From NCBI GenBank assembly GCA_042408535.1, contig JBHORA010000115.1:1-48034 (forward strand): a stretch of 48,034 bases of DNA, read 5' to 3'. How positions within the stretch are numbered: position 1 is the stretch's first letter; the number at the start of each line of letters is the position of its first letter. The stretch is from BPIH01 sp042408535 (GTDB lineage: Bacteria > Chloroflexota > Limnocylindria > Limnocylindrales > CSP1-4). Position numbers and translations under genes: made by a program. Shown piece after piece: positions 1 to 8,939 of this stretch. The notes below the pieces were generated by a model. It had not been told where the DNA came from and ran no database searches. It saw nothing but the letters and a program-made list of their open reading frames with translations.

Positions 1-29
1 AGAACGAGCAGCGCTCGCCCCATCCGAAG

Positions 30-296
30 TCAGTGGCTGAAGAAGACGTAGGCCGGGAAGGCCCACTGGTCGGTCGTTGGAGCGATTGTGATCCCCGGCG
101 ACGGGCTGAAGGTCAGGGAGTATTCGAGCGTGGAGTACGTATGGAAGGACTTCATCACGGCGTTGTCAGTGCGGTACTGCCACCGGCTCTCCCGAGTATA
201 GGGGGCTTCATGTGCCCAATCCACCGGCACGAAACAATCCGACGGGCGTGGTCCTTCGTTCGCTATCTGAGCTTTGCCGATCGCCGTTTTGTTCAC
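30..296 (-). CDS. Possible small ORF at the lower-GC left edge
   Basis: This 88-codon open frame has a C-terminal half rich in Tyr, Phe, Trp, Ser and Thr and ends in FFSH. That composition is unlike the Arg/Pro/Gly-rich shadow frames elsewhere and resembles a secreted beta-rich protein. No domain is recognised. Bases from about 120 to 300 are visibly less GC-rich than the rest of the window, which could mean intergenic DNA, a decayed gene or acquired DNA. No convincing ribosome binding site was seen and the frame overlaps the upstream region of the acyl-CoA ligase. It may not be a gene. Confidence 0.2.
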   Translation of the reverse strand: MNKTAIGKAQIANEGPRPSDCFVPVDWAHEAPYTRESRWQYRTDNAVMKSFHTYSTLEYSLTFSPSPGITIAPTTDQWAFPAYVFFSH

Positions 297-325
297 ACAC
301 CAGGCCGGAGTACGATCGACGGGCC

Positions 326-2023
326 GTGGAGACCCTCCTCGACCTCCTCGACGAGAGCGTCGCCCGCTACGCGGACCGTCCGGCCCTCGGCGTCATCCGC
401 GACGACGGCTCGCGGGCGAGGTGGACGTACCGGGAGCTCGACCGCCGCTCGCGCCTCACCGCCTGGCGTTTGCGCGCCTTCGGCCTCCGGCCCGGCGACC
501 GGCTCCTCACCTGGTCACCGTCGACCCCGGAGCTGCCAGCCGTCCACTTCGGGGCGGTCCGGGCCCGACTCGTCCTCGTTCCCCTCGACCTCCGGATGGC
601 GCCGGAGACCATCGAGCGGATCGTCGCCCGCTCGGGAGCCCGCCACCTCGCCATCGGCACCGGCAGAGACGCCCCGGACCCCCGCGAGGCCGGCCTCGCC
701 AGCTTCCCCCAGACGACCCTCGACGACCTCGTCGCCGACCCGGACCCCTCCTTCCCGCCCGACTGGGAGACCCAGCTCGAAGCCTGGGAGCGCCCCGAGC
801 CCGGCGACGTCTTTGACCTCATCTTCACCTCCGGAACGACGGCCGCCCCGAAGGGGGTCATGCTCACCCACCGGAACATCCTCGCCACCCTCGAGGCCGT
901 CCACCGGACGATGCCGCGGATGGAGCACCGCGTCGTCTCCCTCCTTCCCCTCTCCCATCTCTTCGAGCAGGCCATCGGCTGCTTCTACGCCCTCGAGGTC
1001 GGGGCCGACATCCTCTACGTCCGGAGCCGGAACCCGCGGGTCATCTTCGAGGCCCTCCGCAGCCATCGGGTGACGTCGATGATCGTCGTCCCCCAGATCC
1101 TCGACCTCTTCTGGAGCGCCATCGAGCGCGAGGTTCGGGCGAGCGGCCGCTGGGAAGCCTTCGAGCGCCTCCGCCGGATCGCCCGGCGCCTCCCGATGGC
1201 CATTCGGCGCCGCCTCTTCCGGCGCCTCCACGAACGGCTCGGCGGGTCCCTCCGACTCTTCGTCTCCTCCGGCGCCTACCTCCCGCCCGCCCTCCAGCAG
1301 GCCTGGGAGGACATCGGGGTCGTCGTCATCCAGGGCTACGGCTCGACGGAGATCGGTTACGGGACGTGCAACACGCTTCGCGATCATGGGCCCGGGACCG
1401 TCGGTCGACCGATGCCGCCGGTCGAGATGCGGCTCGCCGAGGACGGCGAGGTCTGCTTCCGGGGACCGACCGTCTTTCCGGGCTACTGGGAGGACCCAGA
1501 GGCCACGGCGGCCGCCTTCGACGCCGAGGGCTGGTACCACACTGGCGACCTCGGCCGCCTCGATCCCGAGGGCCGCCTCGTCCTCATGGGCCGGAAGAAG
1601 GACATGGTCGTCCTCCCGAACGGGCTGAACGTCTACCCGGAGGACGTCGAGAACGCCCTCCGCGACGCCGGGATCCGCGACTCGGTCGTCGTCGAAACGC
1701 GCCCGGGGCGGATCGAGGCGGTCATCCTCGCCCCGGGGAGCCACGGTCTCCCCCAGGGCGGCGACATCCCCGGCCGGGGGGTCGAAGCCCTGGAGGAGGA
1801 TCCGGCCGAGCTCCGGGCCTGCATCGACGCTGCCGTTCGAGCGGCGAACACCCGACTCGCCCCCCACCAGCGGATCGCCGGCTGGCGGCTCTGGCCGGAC
1901 GCCGACTTTCCGCGGACCCACACCCTGAAGGTGAAACGGGACCGGGTCAGGGCCTGGGCCGTCGCCGATGCACCGCTCCCGATCGTCGGGGAACGCAGCC
2001 CGGCCGAGGATCCCGCGGGGTGA
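326..2023 (+). CDS. AMP-dependent synthetase / long-chain acyl-CoA ligase
   Basis: This is an ANL-superfamily adenylating enzyme of about 565 residues. It is expected to activate a carboxylic acid, probably a fatty acid, to an acyl-AMP and then to the CoA thioester. Visible motifs are the P-loop-like TSGTTAAPKG near residue 165, GYGSTEIG near 337, the hinge-region TGDLGR near 405 with GRKKDMVVLPNG just after it, and a near-terminal LKVKRDR carrying the expected catalytic lysine. The start is placed at GTG 326, which opens directly into the family-typical VETLLDLLDES. An in-frame ATG at 212 would add 38 residues encoded by lower-GC DNA. It is a single gene whose stop lies 24 bp from the tail of the opposing lipoprotein gene. 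Substrate chain length cannot be read from sequence. Confidence 0.88.
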   Translation: METLLDLLDESVARYADRPALGVIRDDGSRARWTYRELDRRSRLTAWRLRAFGLRPGDRLLTWSPSTPELPAVHFGAVRARLVLVPLDLRMAPETIERIVARSGARHLAIGTGRDAPDPREAGLASFPQTTLDDLVADPDPSFPPDWETQLEAWERPEPGDVFDLIFTSGTTAAPKGVMLTHRNILATLEAVHRTMPRMEHRVVSLLPLSHLFEQAIGCFYALEVGADILYVRSRNPRVIFEALRSHRVTSMIVVPQILDLFWSAIEREVRASGRWEAFERLRRIARRLPMAIRRRLFRRLHERLGGSLRLFVSSGAYLPPALQQAWEDIGVVVIQGYGSTEIGYGTCNTLRDHGPGTVGRPMPPVEMRLAEDGEVCFRGPTVFPGYWEDPEATAAAFDAEGWYHTGDLGRLDPEGRLVLMGRKKDMVVLPNGLNVYPEDVENALRDAGIRDSVVVETRPGRIEAVILAPGSHGLPQGGDIPGRGVEALEEDPAELRACIDAAVRAANTRLAPHQRIAGWRLWPDADFPRTHTLKVKRDRVRAWAVADAPLPIVGERSPAEDPAG

Positions 2024-2047
2024 AGCGGCCAGGGCTCCGGGCCCGGC

Positions 2048-2680
2048 TTACCGACGGACCTCGTACCCCTGCCCGATGGAGCCGAGGGCCGTGGCGATCT
2101 CGGCGAGGGTCGCGGCGGGTGCCGCCCCAGGCGACCAGGTGTAGAAGACGAGGGTTGAGCCGAGCTGACGGAGGACGAAGCGGGCGTCGGTCGGGAACTG
2201 GACCTGCCCCGGGCCGCTGGCGAGGTAACGGACCATCTCCTCGGCCGCCGCCGTCGCCGTCTGCCCGTCGACGAACTCGTAGATGACGATGAAGCCGGCA
2301 GCTGGAGCGTCCGGGACGACGGCCTGGACGACGAGGCGAGGCGCCGCCGCCAGCCGCGGCGACTCGCCAGGGCGATACGGAATCGACGCATCGACGATCG
2401 GGACGCCGATGGCGGCGAGGGCGCCCGCGACCTGGTAGCGAGCCAGCCCGAGGGCGACCGAGATCGACGGTACCGGGGTCGGCGAGGCGGGGGGCGGGGT
2501 GACCTGGCGAGCGGCGATCCCGCAGCCGGCGAGGACGCCCGCCGCGAGGAGAGCGGTCGCCAGGAGGGCCGCCGAGAGGACTCCCAGCTGGCTGACCGGC
2601 GAGCGAAGGTCGAGGCCTTGGCGGGTCGCGCGCCGGCGACGCGACTCGGCGCCCCCCGTCGGGCTCCGGGGGGCCCTCAT
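2048..2680 (-). CDS. Lipoprotein of unknown function
   Basis: The 210-residue product has an N-terminal basic stretch, a hydrophobic segment and a lipobox ending LAGC near residue 45, so it should be exported and lipid-anchored. A short Pro/Ser/Thr-rich spacer follows, then about 150 residues of globular sequence with no family I recognise. The ATG at 2680 overlaps the stop of the HIT gene by 4 bp (ATGA), which fixes both the start and cotranscription. It is the last gene of the long minus-strand run. An upstream extension of the same frame lies antiparallel-coded inside the HIT gene and was rejected. Confidence 0.75.
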   Translation of the reverse strand: MRAPRSPTGGAESRRRRATRQGLDLRSPVSQLGVLSAALLATALLAAGVLAGCGIAARQVTPPPASPTPVPSISVALGLARYQVAGALAAIGVPIVDASIPYRPGESPRLAAAPRLVVQAVVPDAPAAGFIVIYEFVDGQTATAAAEEMVRYLASGPGQVQFPTDARFVLRQLGSTLVFYTWSPGAAPAATLAEIATALGSIGQGYEVRR

Positions 2681-3021
2681 CCGGGCGGCCACTCGAAGGG
2701 ACGCCCGCCCATGAGGTGGAAGTGGAGGTGGTCGATCGTCTGGCCACCCCACCGACCGACGTTCGTCACGATCCGATACCCCGCCTCGGCGATCCCCTCC
2801 CGGCGGGCGATGTCGGCCGCCACGGCGAAGACGTGGCCGACGAGCGGGGCGTGGCCGTCGGTGAGCTCGGCGACGGAGGCGATGTGCTCCCTCGGCATGA
2901 GGAGGATGTGAGTCGGGGCCCGCGGCGCGATGTCGCGGATGGCGACGACTTGGTCGTCCTCGTACACCTTCGTCGAGGGGACCGTGCCGGCGACGATCCG
3001 GCAGAAGAGACAGTCGCTCAT
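2677..3021 (-). CDS. HIT-family hydrolase (HinT-like)
   Basis: This 114-residue protein opens with the zinc-binding CLFC and carries the histidine-triad signature HLHFHLMGG near its C-terminus. HinT-type members hydrolyse nucleoside phosphoramidates such as AMP-lysine; the substrate here is not shown. The start is ATG 3021, because GGAGG lies 6 nt before it, while an upstream ATG at 3027 overlaps that Shine-Dalgarno sequence. It overlaps the mtaB stop by 4 bp and the downstream lipoprotein start by 4 bp, so translation is probably coupled. Linkage of a HIT gene to dnaJ, prmA and mtaB is common in Gram-positive-type genomes. Confidence 0.92.
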   Translation of the reverse strand: MSDCLFCRIVAGTVPSTKVYEDDQVVAIRDIAPRAPTHILLMPREHIASVAELTDGHAPLVGHVFAVAADIARREGIAEAGYRIVTNVGRWGGQTIDHLHFHLMGGRPFEWPPG

Positions 3022-4535
3022 CGGCATCCTCCAACGAGTGCAGGCGGCTGGGTGGCGGCCGGGCGGCGGACAGGGCCGAAGTCGCGGGCAGGCGGCGGGA
3101 CCAACTCGAGGACCCGGCCCCCCACCCGGTCCGGCGCCGAGGGATCGACGGCCTCGAGGGCGACCCGGCAAACGGCGTTCTCGAGGGACCGACCGTCGGG
3201 ACTCGCGGCGAGGACGAGGACGTTTGCCTCGCTCCGACCGAGCCAGCGCCCGTCGTCGGTGGCCGTCTCGAAGAGGACCGTCACCCTTGACCCGACCGCG
3301 CGAGCCGCGAAGCGAGCCCGCGCATCGGCCGCGAAGCGGAGGAGGACCTCGGCCCGCTCCCGCTTCGTCCGCTCGTCGACCTGGCCGAGCATCCGGGCCG
3401 CCGGCGTCCCCGGTCGGACCGAGTAGCGGAAGACGTGGAGCCCCGCCGGGTCGAGCCCGCGGATGAAGGCGACCGAGCGCTCGAAAGCGGCCTCGTCCTC
3501 GGTCGGGAAGCCGACGATGACGTCGGCGTGGATGGCGACGCCCGGAAGGGCCTGCCGGATCCGCTCGACGAGGCCAGCGTAGAAGGCGGTGTCGTAGCGG
3601 CGGCCCATCCGACGGAGGACCCCGTCGTCGCCCGACTGGAGGGGGAGGTGGAAGTGCGGCAGGCAGCGGCCGGCACCGAGACCCGTCCAGACGTCGAGGA
3701 GCTCGTCGGTCACGTGCTGGGGCTCGATGGACGAGAGGCGGATCCGCTCGACATCGGTCTCGACGAGGATCCGCCGAACGAGCTCGGCGAGGGTGGCGGC
3801 GGCCCGGCGGTGGCTCCCCCGAGGTCCTCGCTCGGACCAACCGCCGTCGTAGGTGCCGATGTTCACGCCGGTGAGGACGATCTCCCGGTGCCCCGCGGCG
3901 AGGGCCCCTCGGACGTCGGCGAGGACGGCGTCGGGCGGGAGGGAGCGCTCCGGGCCGCGGGCCCGGGGGATGATGCAGTAGGTGCAGAAGAAGGAGCAGC
4001 CGTCCTGAACCTTCACAAAGGCACGGGTCCGCTCCCCGGCCGCGGGAGGGACGTCTGGGAAGGGAGCCGCCCCCTCGCCGTGGGCGACCTCGACACCCGA
4101 CAGGGTCGGGAGGGCCCGTCGGCTCGGTCCCCGGTCCTCGAGCCCGTCAAGCCCCACGAGGGCGGCGAGCTCGGCGAGGAGCGCCTCCTTCTCGTCGTTC
4201 CCCACGACCCGCGCCGCCGGATCGATGCGGGCGAAGGCAGCTGGGTCGACGGCGACGGCACAGCCGGTCACGACGAGGGTCGCGTCGGGGCTCCGGCGTC
4301 GGGCGCGACGGACCATCTGGCGCGACTTCGCGTCGGCAACGCTCGTCACGGTGCACGTGTTGACGAGGACGAGATCGGCCGGCCCATCGTCGTCGACGAT
4401 TCGGATCCCGGCCGCCCGGAGGAGCCGCACCGCGGCCTCCATCTCGGCCTGGTTCACCCGGCAGCCGAGGTTCGTGATGGCCGCCGTCCGCGGCCGGGTC
4501 GGGATGGCCGGGGCCTTCGGTCCGATCACGGCCAC
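3018..4535 (-). CDS. mtaB: tRNA t6A37 methylthiotransferase MtaB
   Basis: This radical SAM enzyme converts t6A to ms2t6A at position 37 of tRNAs reading ANN codons. The 505-residue product shows the N-terminal UPF0004 domain with cysteines in NLGC, NTCT and TGCAV for one Fe-S cluster. The radical SAM motif CSFFCTYC lies near residue 180, HFHLPLQSGDD in the barrel, and a C-terminal TRAM-like segment. The GTG start at 4535 lies 1 bp past the stop of the preceding membrane-protein gene. The linker between the first two domains and the extreme C-terminus are Pro/Arg-rich additions. The NTCTV signature and context favour MtaB over MiaB. Confidence 0.93.
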   Translation of the reverse strand: MAVIGPKAPAIPTRPRTAAITNLGCRVNQAEMEAAVRLLRAAGIRIVDDDGPADLVLVNTCTVTSVADAKSRQMVRRARRRSPDATLVVTGCAVAVDPAAFARIDPAARVVGNDEKEALLAELAALVGLDGLEDRGPSRRALPTLSGVEVAHGEGAAPFPDVPPAAGERTRAFVKVQDGCSFFCTYCIIPRARGPERSLPPDAVLADVRGALAAGHREIVLTGVNIGTYDGGWSERGPRGSHRRAAATLAELVRRILVETDVERIRLSSIEPQHVTDELLDVWTGLGAGRCLPHFHLPLQSGDDGVLRRMGRRYDTAFYAGLVERIRQALPGVAIHADVIVGFPTEDEAAFERSVAFIRGLDPAGLHVFRYSVRPGTPAARMLGQVDERTKRERAEVLLRFAADARARFAARAVGSRVTVLFETATDDGRWLGRSEANVLVLAASPDGRSLENAVCRVALEAVDPSAPDRVGGRVLELVPPPARDFGPVRRPAATQPPALVGGCR

Positions 4536-4536
4536 C

Positions 4537-5016
4537 TCACCAGAGGGCCGGCTTCGTGCTCATGAGGAAAGCGATCGTCCCTGTCAGGCCGGCCATGACG
4601 TAGCTGACGTAGCGCTGGCGCCGGGCCCGGGCGCGCCAGAGCTCCTGGTCGGTCGCCCCGACGAGCCCGACGAGGCGCCGGAGGTTCGGCCGCTGGACGA
4701 AGTGGGCGAGGGCGATGTTAGCCGTGTAGATGACGAGGCCGACGAGGAGCCAGGGCTGGGCGAGGAGGGTTGGCCCGAGAACGGCGATCATCCCGACGCC
4801 GGTGGCGGCGAGGCCGGCCCCGATGGCGACGCTCCCGTGGGATTGGAGAACGAGGAGGAGGCGGACGAACGGGCCCTGCTCGGTGGCCTCGAGGGGCGGG
4901 CGACCAACGCCGACCCGCCGTCGACTTCGGAGGACAAAGGGGAGGAGGAAGGACGGCAAGAAGAGGGCGAGGGCGAGGGCGATGTGGATCGTCAGGAGGA
5001 GCGAGAAGGTCGACAC
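4537..5016 (-). CDS. Small integral membrane protein (DUF2269/CopD-like)
   Basis: This 159-residue protein has four predicted hydrophobic helices. The first begins FSLLLTIHIALAL and holds a His that is often conserved in DUF2269/CopD-like proteins. Function is unknown. It sits between prmA and mtaB, where many genomes carry rsmE, and I see no rsmE in this window. The start is GTG 5016, since further upstream the frame turns into the Arg/Pro-rich complement of prmA. No ribosome binding site is evident. A TAGAAT hexamer at 5027-5032 lies 10 nt before the GTG and could be a -10 element giving an almost leaderless transcript. Confidence 0.72.
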   Translation of the reverse strand: MSTFSLLLTIHIALALALFLPSFLLPFVLRSRRRVGVGRPPLEATEQGPFVRLLLVLQSHGSVAIGAGLAATGVGMIAVLGPTLLAQPWLLVGLVIYTANIALAHFVQRPNLRRLVGLVGATDQELWRARARRQRYVSYVMAGLTGTIAFLMSTKPALW

Positions 5017-5128
5017 GGGTGTCGGGATTCTAGCCGCTCCCCCAGGGAGCCCTCGACGGCCGCCCGCCAACCTGCCCGCCGAGCCCTCACGTTCGATCGG
5101 CGTCAGCCACGCAGCCGGCGCCGGCCGC

Positions 5129-6181
5129 TCAGCGTCGATGGGCGACGAGGGCGACCCAGTCCCCTTCGACGAAGCGCTCGCCGACCGCCAGCCCGGCGTC
5201 TTCGAAGGCCGCCACCACCTCCCCCGCCCGCTCCTCGATGATCCCCGAGGCGACGAGACGCCCCCTCGGGGCGAGCTCGGCGACGAGGAGCGGGGCGAGC
5301 TCGACGAGGAGGGAGGCGACGAGGTTGGCGAGGACGAGGTCGAAGGCTCCCTCCTCGCTCGGCAAGGACCCCTGGCGGGCCTCGATCCGGCGGGCCAACC
5401 CGTTGCGGCGGGCGTTCGCCGTCGTCGCCTCGACGGCGATCGGGTCGATGTCGAGGGCGAGGATGGAGCCGGCCCCGAGCTTCGCGGCGGCGACGGCGAG
5501 GATCCCGGAGCCGGAGCCAAGATCGAGAACGCGGGTCGACGGACCGAGGGCGCCGCCCTCGGCGAGGTTCTCGAGGGCGAGGAGGCAGAGCCGGGTCGTC
5601 GGATGGAGGCCGGTCCCGAAGGCCATCCCCGGGTCGAGGGCGAGGACGACGTCGCCCGGCCCGGCCCGATAGCGACGCCAAGTCGGACGAACGACGAGAC
5701 GGCGGCCGATGCGGAGGATCGGAAAGTGGCGTTTCCAGGCCGAGGCCCAGTCGGCCTCATGGACGATCCGGGTTCGGAGCTCGCCGATCGGCCGGAGACC
5801 GAAGGCGGTGAGATGACCGAGGGCGGCTTCGACGGCCGCTACGGCCGCCCGGACGGCGACCTCGTCGCGGGCCGGCAGGTAGCCCCGGACGACGGCCGGT
5901 CGGGTCGGGTCGGGTCGGGCGGCGAGCCCCTCCATCTCCGGGACGACGGGGGTTTCGACGGCCACCCCGCCATTCGAGACGCGGGCCAGGATCTCGCTCA
6001 CCGCCTCGACGGCTTCCTGGTCGGCTTCGACGGCGAGCTCGAGCCAGCTGTCGGGCCCGACGGCGGTCGGGACGCCGGCGTGGGGCTCGTGGCTGGCAGA
6101 GGGCTCGTGGCTGGCAGAGGGCTCGACTCCAGTCAGAGCCGACAAAACCCCCTCCCCTGCCGCCGGCAACGGCTCAGCCAA
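5129..6181 (-). CDS. prmA: Ribosomal protein L11 methyltransferase
   Basis: PrmA trimethylates ribosomal protein L11 using SAM. The N-terminal substrate-binding domain opens at DSWLELAVEAD. The catalytic domain has DPGMAFGTGLHPTT, the SAM motif VLDLGSGSGILAVAAAKLG, and the NLVAS segment that replaces NPPY in this family. The TTG at 6181 overlaps the dnaJ stop by 8 bp. An alternative TTG at 6145 follows a strong purine-rich GGGGAGG stretch and would give 338 residues. The first 40 residues include a duplicated SASHEP coded by an 18-bp tandem repeat and are absent from typical PrmA of about 300 residues. Confidence 0.93.
   Translation of the reverse strand: MAEPLPAAGEGVLSALTGVEPSASHEPSASHEPHAGVPTAVGPDSWLELAVEADQEAVEAVSEILARVSNGGVAVETPVVPEMEGLAARPDPTRPAVVRGYLPARDEVAVRAAVAAVEAALGHLTAFGLRPIGELRTRIVHEADWASAWKRHFPILRIGRRLVVRPTWRRYRAGPGDVVLALDPGMAFGTGLHPTTRLCLLALENLAEGGALGPSTRVLDLGSGSGILAVAAAKLGAGSILALDIDPIAVEATTANARRNGLARRIEARQGSLPSEEGAFDLVLANLVASLLVELAPLLVAELAPRGRLVASGIIEERAGEVVAAFEDAGLAVGERFVEGDWVALVAHRR
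6083..6125. repeat. 18-bp tandem repeat in the 5' end of prmA
   Basis: Two identical 18-bp units (6083-6100 and 6101-6118) plus a 7-bp partial copy encode the duplicated SASHEP near the PrmA N-terminus. The unit is a multiple of three, so copy-number change keeps the frame. Confidence 0.85.
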
Positions 6182-7304
6182 GGGCTTCCTTCACCCGTTC
6201 GAGGAGGCCCCCGTTTGTGCCGACCGCCTCGCCGGCCTCCCGGGCGTAGGCCTCGAGGAGCTCGCGCTGTTTCTTCGACAGCCGGGTCGGGACGACGACG
6301 TTGACGAGGACGTGGAGATCGCCACGCTGGTTCGGCCGCCGGAGGTGGGGCACCCCCCGCCCCCGGAGGCGGATTTCCGTGCCAGGCTGGGTCCCCGGCC
6401 GGATCTCGATCTCCTCGTGGCCCTCGACCGTCGGGATCGTGATCTTCGTCCCGAGGGCCGCCTGGGCAATGGAGACGTCGACCTCGGCGTAGAGCTCGGT
6501 CCCCTGGCGCCGGAGGACCGGATGGGGCGCCACGTGGACGGCAACGTAGAGGCTGCCCGGCGGTCCGCCCCGAGGGCCCACCTCGCCCTCGTTCGAGAGG
6601 CGGATCTGGTGGCCGTCCTCGATCCCGGCCGGAATGGCGACGCGCAGCTTCCGGCGCCGCTCGACCCGGCCATCGCCGCGGCAGGTCTCGCAGGGGGTTT
6701 CGACGACCCGGCCCTCACCGCGGCAGCGGGGGCAGGTCGTGGCGCTCATCATCTGGCCGAGGAGCGTCTGGCGGACGGTCCGCACCTCGCCGCGACCGCC
6801 ACAGACGGGGCACGTCACCGGGCTCGTTCCCGGGCGCGCCCCGGAGCCGCCGCAGGTCGGGCAGCGCCCGAGGGCGGTGAACTCGATCTCCTTCTCAGTC
6901 CCGAGGACGGCCTCCTCGAAGCTGATCCGGAGGTCGTAGCGGAGATCCGAGCCAGCCGCCGGCTGGGCCCGGCGGATTGGGCCGGCAGCCCCGCCGAAGA
7001 AGGCGTCGAAGATGTCGCCGAAGCCGCCGAAGCCGCCGAAGCCGGTGGCGAAGCCGAAGCCGCCCTCCCCTGCGTCGCCGGTCACCCCGGCCCGGCCGAA
7101 CATGTCGTAGGCCTGGCGGCGGCGGGGGTCGGAGAGGACCTGGTAGGCCTCGTTGATCTCCTTGAACCGCTCGGCCGCCTCGGGGTCCTTGTTCACGTCC
7201 GGGTGCCACTTCTGGGCGAGCTTCCGGAAGGCCCGCTTGATCTCGGCGTCGCTCGCCGTTCGCGGCACGCCGAGGATGGCGTAGTAGTCGTGGTCGGTGG
7301 CCAT
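6174..7304 (-). CDS. dnaJ: Chaperone protein DnaJ
   Basis: This 376-residue type I J-protein stimulates the ATPase of DnaK and binds unfolded clients. It has the J domain with HPD in WHPDVNKD near residue 34, a Gly/Phe-rich linker at about 75-105 and four zinc-binding CxxCxGxG repeats (CPTCGGSG, CPVCGGRG, CPRCRGEG, CETCRGDG). Two C-terminal beta-barrel domains follow. The gene is about 7 kb away from dnaK and has no CIRCE element upstream; it follows uracil-DNA glycosylase and overlaps prmA. It may therefore be controlled separately from hrcA-grpE-dnaK. Confidence 0.97.
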   Translation of the reverse strand: MATDHDYYAILGVPRTASDAEIKRAFRKLAQKWHPDVNKDPEAAERFKEINEAYQVLSDPRRRQAYDMFGRAGVTGDAGEGGFGFATGFGGFGGFGDIFDAFFGGAAGPIRRAQPAAGSDLRYDLRISFEEAVLGTEKEIEFTALGRCPTCGGSGARPGTSPVTCPVCGGRGEVRTVRQTLLGQMMSATTCPRCRGEGRVVETPCETCRGDGRVERRRKLRVAIPAGIEDGHQIRLSNEGEVGPRGGPPGSLYVAVHVAPHPVLRRQGTELYAEVDVSIAQAALGTKITIPTVEGHEEIEIRPGTQPGTEIRLRGRGVPHLRRPNQRGDLHVLVNVVVPTRLSKKQRELLEAYAREAGEAVGTNGGLLERVKEALG

Positions 7305-7394
7305 GCGCGTCAGAGAAGGATAGCCGGCCGGCCCAGCGCCGCTTGGGACCCGCGCCGGACGTCCCCTTCGGCGAGGGTCCCGCCGGGATCGCCC

Positions 7395-8132
7395 TTACGG
7401 CAGCCCGGCGAGGGTCTTCGCCCGCGCGAGGATCGCCTGGAACATCTCACCCGTCAGGCGCCCGGTGAACGTGTTCTGCTGACTGACATGGTAGGAGGCG
7501 AGGACGACGTAGGGGCCGACGCCAACCTCGACCCCGTGCCCGAAGGCGGGGCGCGGCCGCGGCGCCGCGATCCCGATCCCCTCAAGGGCGGCAAAGGTCG
7601 CCGCCCAGCCGATGGCGCCGAGGGGAACGATAACCCGGAGGAACTCGAGGAGCTCGATCTCCCGGGCCAGGTAGGGCAGGCAACGGCCCCGCTCCTCGGG
7701 GGTCGGGCGATTGTCGGGGGGAGCGCAGCGGACGGCCGCCGCGACGTAGACGCCCCACAGCGTCAGCCCGTCGTCGGCCCGGCGGCCCGTCGGCTGATTG
7801 GCGAGACCGACGGCGTGGAGGGCAGCCCAGAGGAAGTCGCCCGAGGCATCGCCGGTGAAGACCCGCCCCGTCCGGTTCCCGCCGTGGGCGGCCGGGGCGA
7901 GGCCGACGACGAGGATCCGGGCGGCGGGGTCCCCGAAGCCGGGCACGGGGCGGCTCCAGTAGGCCTCGCCCCGGTAGCGGGCCGGCGGGCGGCCACCGAC
8001 GGCCTCCCGCCAGGCGACGAGCCGCGGGCAGGCACGGCAGCCGACGATGGCGGCCCGGAGCGCGTCGAGGTCGGCGGCCGTCGCGGCAACCTCGCTCGGA
8101 GGGCGTGCCGCATCGTTCCGCGCTCCCATCAC
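7395..8132 (-). CDS. Family 5 uracil-DNA glycosylase (UDGb type)
   Basis: This enzyme removes uracil and other deaminated bases from DNA at the start of base-excision repair. The 245-residue protein carries the Fe-S cysteines CRAC near residue 32 with further Cys in VRCAPP and GRCLPYL. It also has the active-site motif GLAPAAHGGNRTGRVFTG and the C-terminal SYHVSQQNTFTG. The Ala-rich first motif and the SYHVSQQNT block indicate family 5 (TTUDGB-like) rather than family 4. It overlaps the preceding ABC permease stop by 4 bp at GTG 8132, with an ATG immediately after at 8129. It may therefore be transcribed with the exporter upstream and with dnaJ downstream. Confidence 0.88.
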   Translation of the reverse strand: MMGARNDAARPPSEVAATAADLDALRAAIVGCRACPRLVAWREAVGGRPPARYRGEAYWSRPVPGFGDPAARILVVGLAPAAHGGNRTGRVFTGDASGDFLWAALHAVGLANQPTGRRADDGLTLWGVYVAAAVRCAPPDNRPTPEERGRCLPYLAREIELLEFLRVIVPLGAIGWAATFAALEGIGIAAPRPRPAFGHGVEVGVGPYVVLASYHVSQQNTFTGRLTGEMFQAILARAKTLAGLP

Positions 8133-8929
8133 GTCAGGAGCAAGCGGTCGAGCCGCCGCCAGGCGACGACGACCCCGAAAAGACCCATGCCGAGCAGGTA
8201 GGCGACGTGACCGAGGATCACCGGCCCAACGATCCCCGTCGAGAGGGCGCGGATGAGGTCGACGCCGTGGTAGAGGGGCGTGGCGACGACGAGGAGCCGG
8301 AGGGGTTCCGGGTAGGCGGTGATCGGATAGAAGGTCGCCGAGAAGAGGAAGAGCGGCAGGGTGGCGACGAAGATGAGGTCGAAGTCGGTCCAGCGGCGCA
8401 TGAAGGTCGTGGCCGCCATGCCGACGGCGGCGAAGGCGAAGCCGACGAGGATCGCCGCCGGGACGGTGAGGACGACAAGGGGCGACCGGGCGAGGCCGAG
8501 GGCGACGGTGACGACGAGGAAGCCGACGGCGTAGAGGGTGCCCCGGATGAGGGCCCAGGCGACCTCGCCGAGGGCGACGTCGCCGACCCCGAGGGGCGTG
8601 GCGAGGACGGCGTCGTACGTCTTCGCGTAGCGGAGCTTGAAGAAGACGTTGAAAGTCGAGTCGTAGATGGCGCCGTTCATGGCCGAGGTCGCCAGGAGGG
8701 CCGGGGCGACGAAGACCCCGTACGGAATCGGCCGGCCGTCGGGCCCGGGCACCTCGCCGACGAGGGCGCCGAGACCGAAGCCGATGGCGAGGAGGTAGAA
8801 GAGGGGCTCGAAGAAGCCCGAGACGATGACGAGCCAGGTCCGCCGGTAGACCATGACGTTCCGCTCGACGAGCCGCGCCGCCCGAAGCCCGCCGAGGGGC
8901 CAGGGGGCGATCCGGGCAACGGCGCTCAC
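8129..8929 (-). CDS. ABC-2 type transporter permease
   Basis: The 266-residue membrane protein has six predicted helices and the ABC-2 permease layout. A cytoplasmic N-terminus reaches the RRTWLVIVSGFFEPLFYLL entry helix, and the late FYPITAYPEPLR loop is typical of DrrB/NodJ-like exporters. With the neighbouring permease and the ATPase at 9951-10889 it should form a heteromeric efflux pump. The substrate is unknown, and drug, glycolipid or polyketide are all possible. It starts 10 bp after the preceding permease and overlaps the glycosylase gene. Confidence 0.88.
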   Translation of the reverse strand: MSAVARIAPWPLGGLRAARLVERNVMVYRRTWLVIVSGFFEPLFYLLAIGFGLGALVGEVPGPDGRPIPYGVFVAPALLATSAMNGAIYDSTFNVFFKLRYAKTYDAVLATPLGVGDVALGEVAWALIRGTLYAVGFLVVTVALGLARSPLVVLTVPAAILVGFAFAAVGMAATTFMRRWTDFDLIFVATLPLFLFSATFYPITAYPEPLRLLVVATPLYHGVDLIRALSTGIVGPVILGHVAYLLGMGLFGVVVAWRRLDRLLLT

Positions 8930-8939
8930 CGGCGTCTCC

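Noticed and set aside
7305..7394. CIRCE element in front of dnaJ
   Set aside because: No TTAGCACTC/GAGTGCTAA pair or close variant is present; only the copy at 18160 was found.
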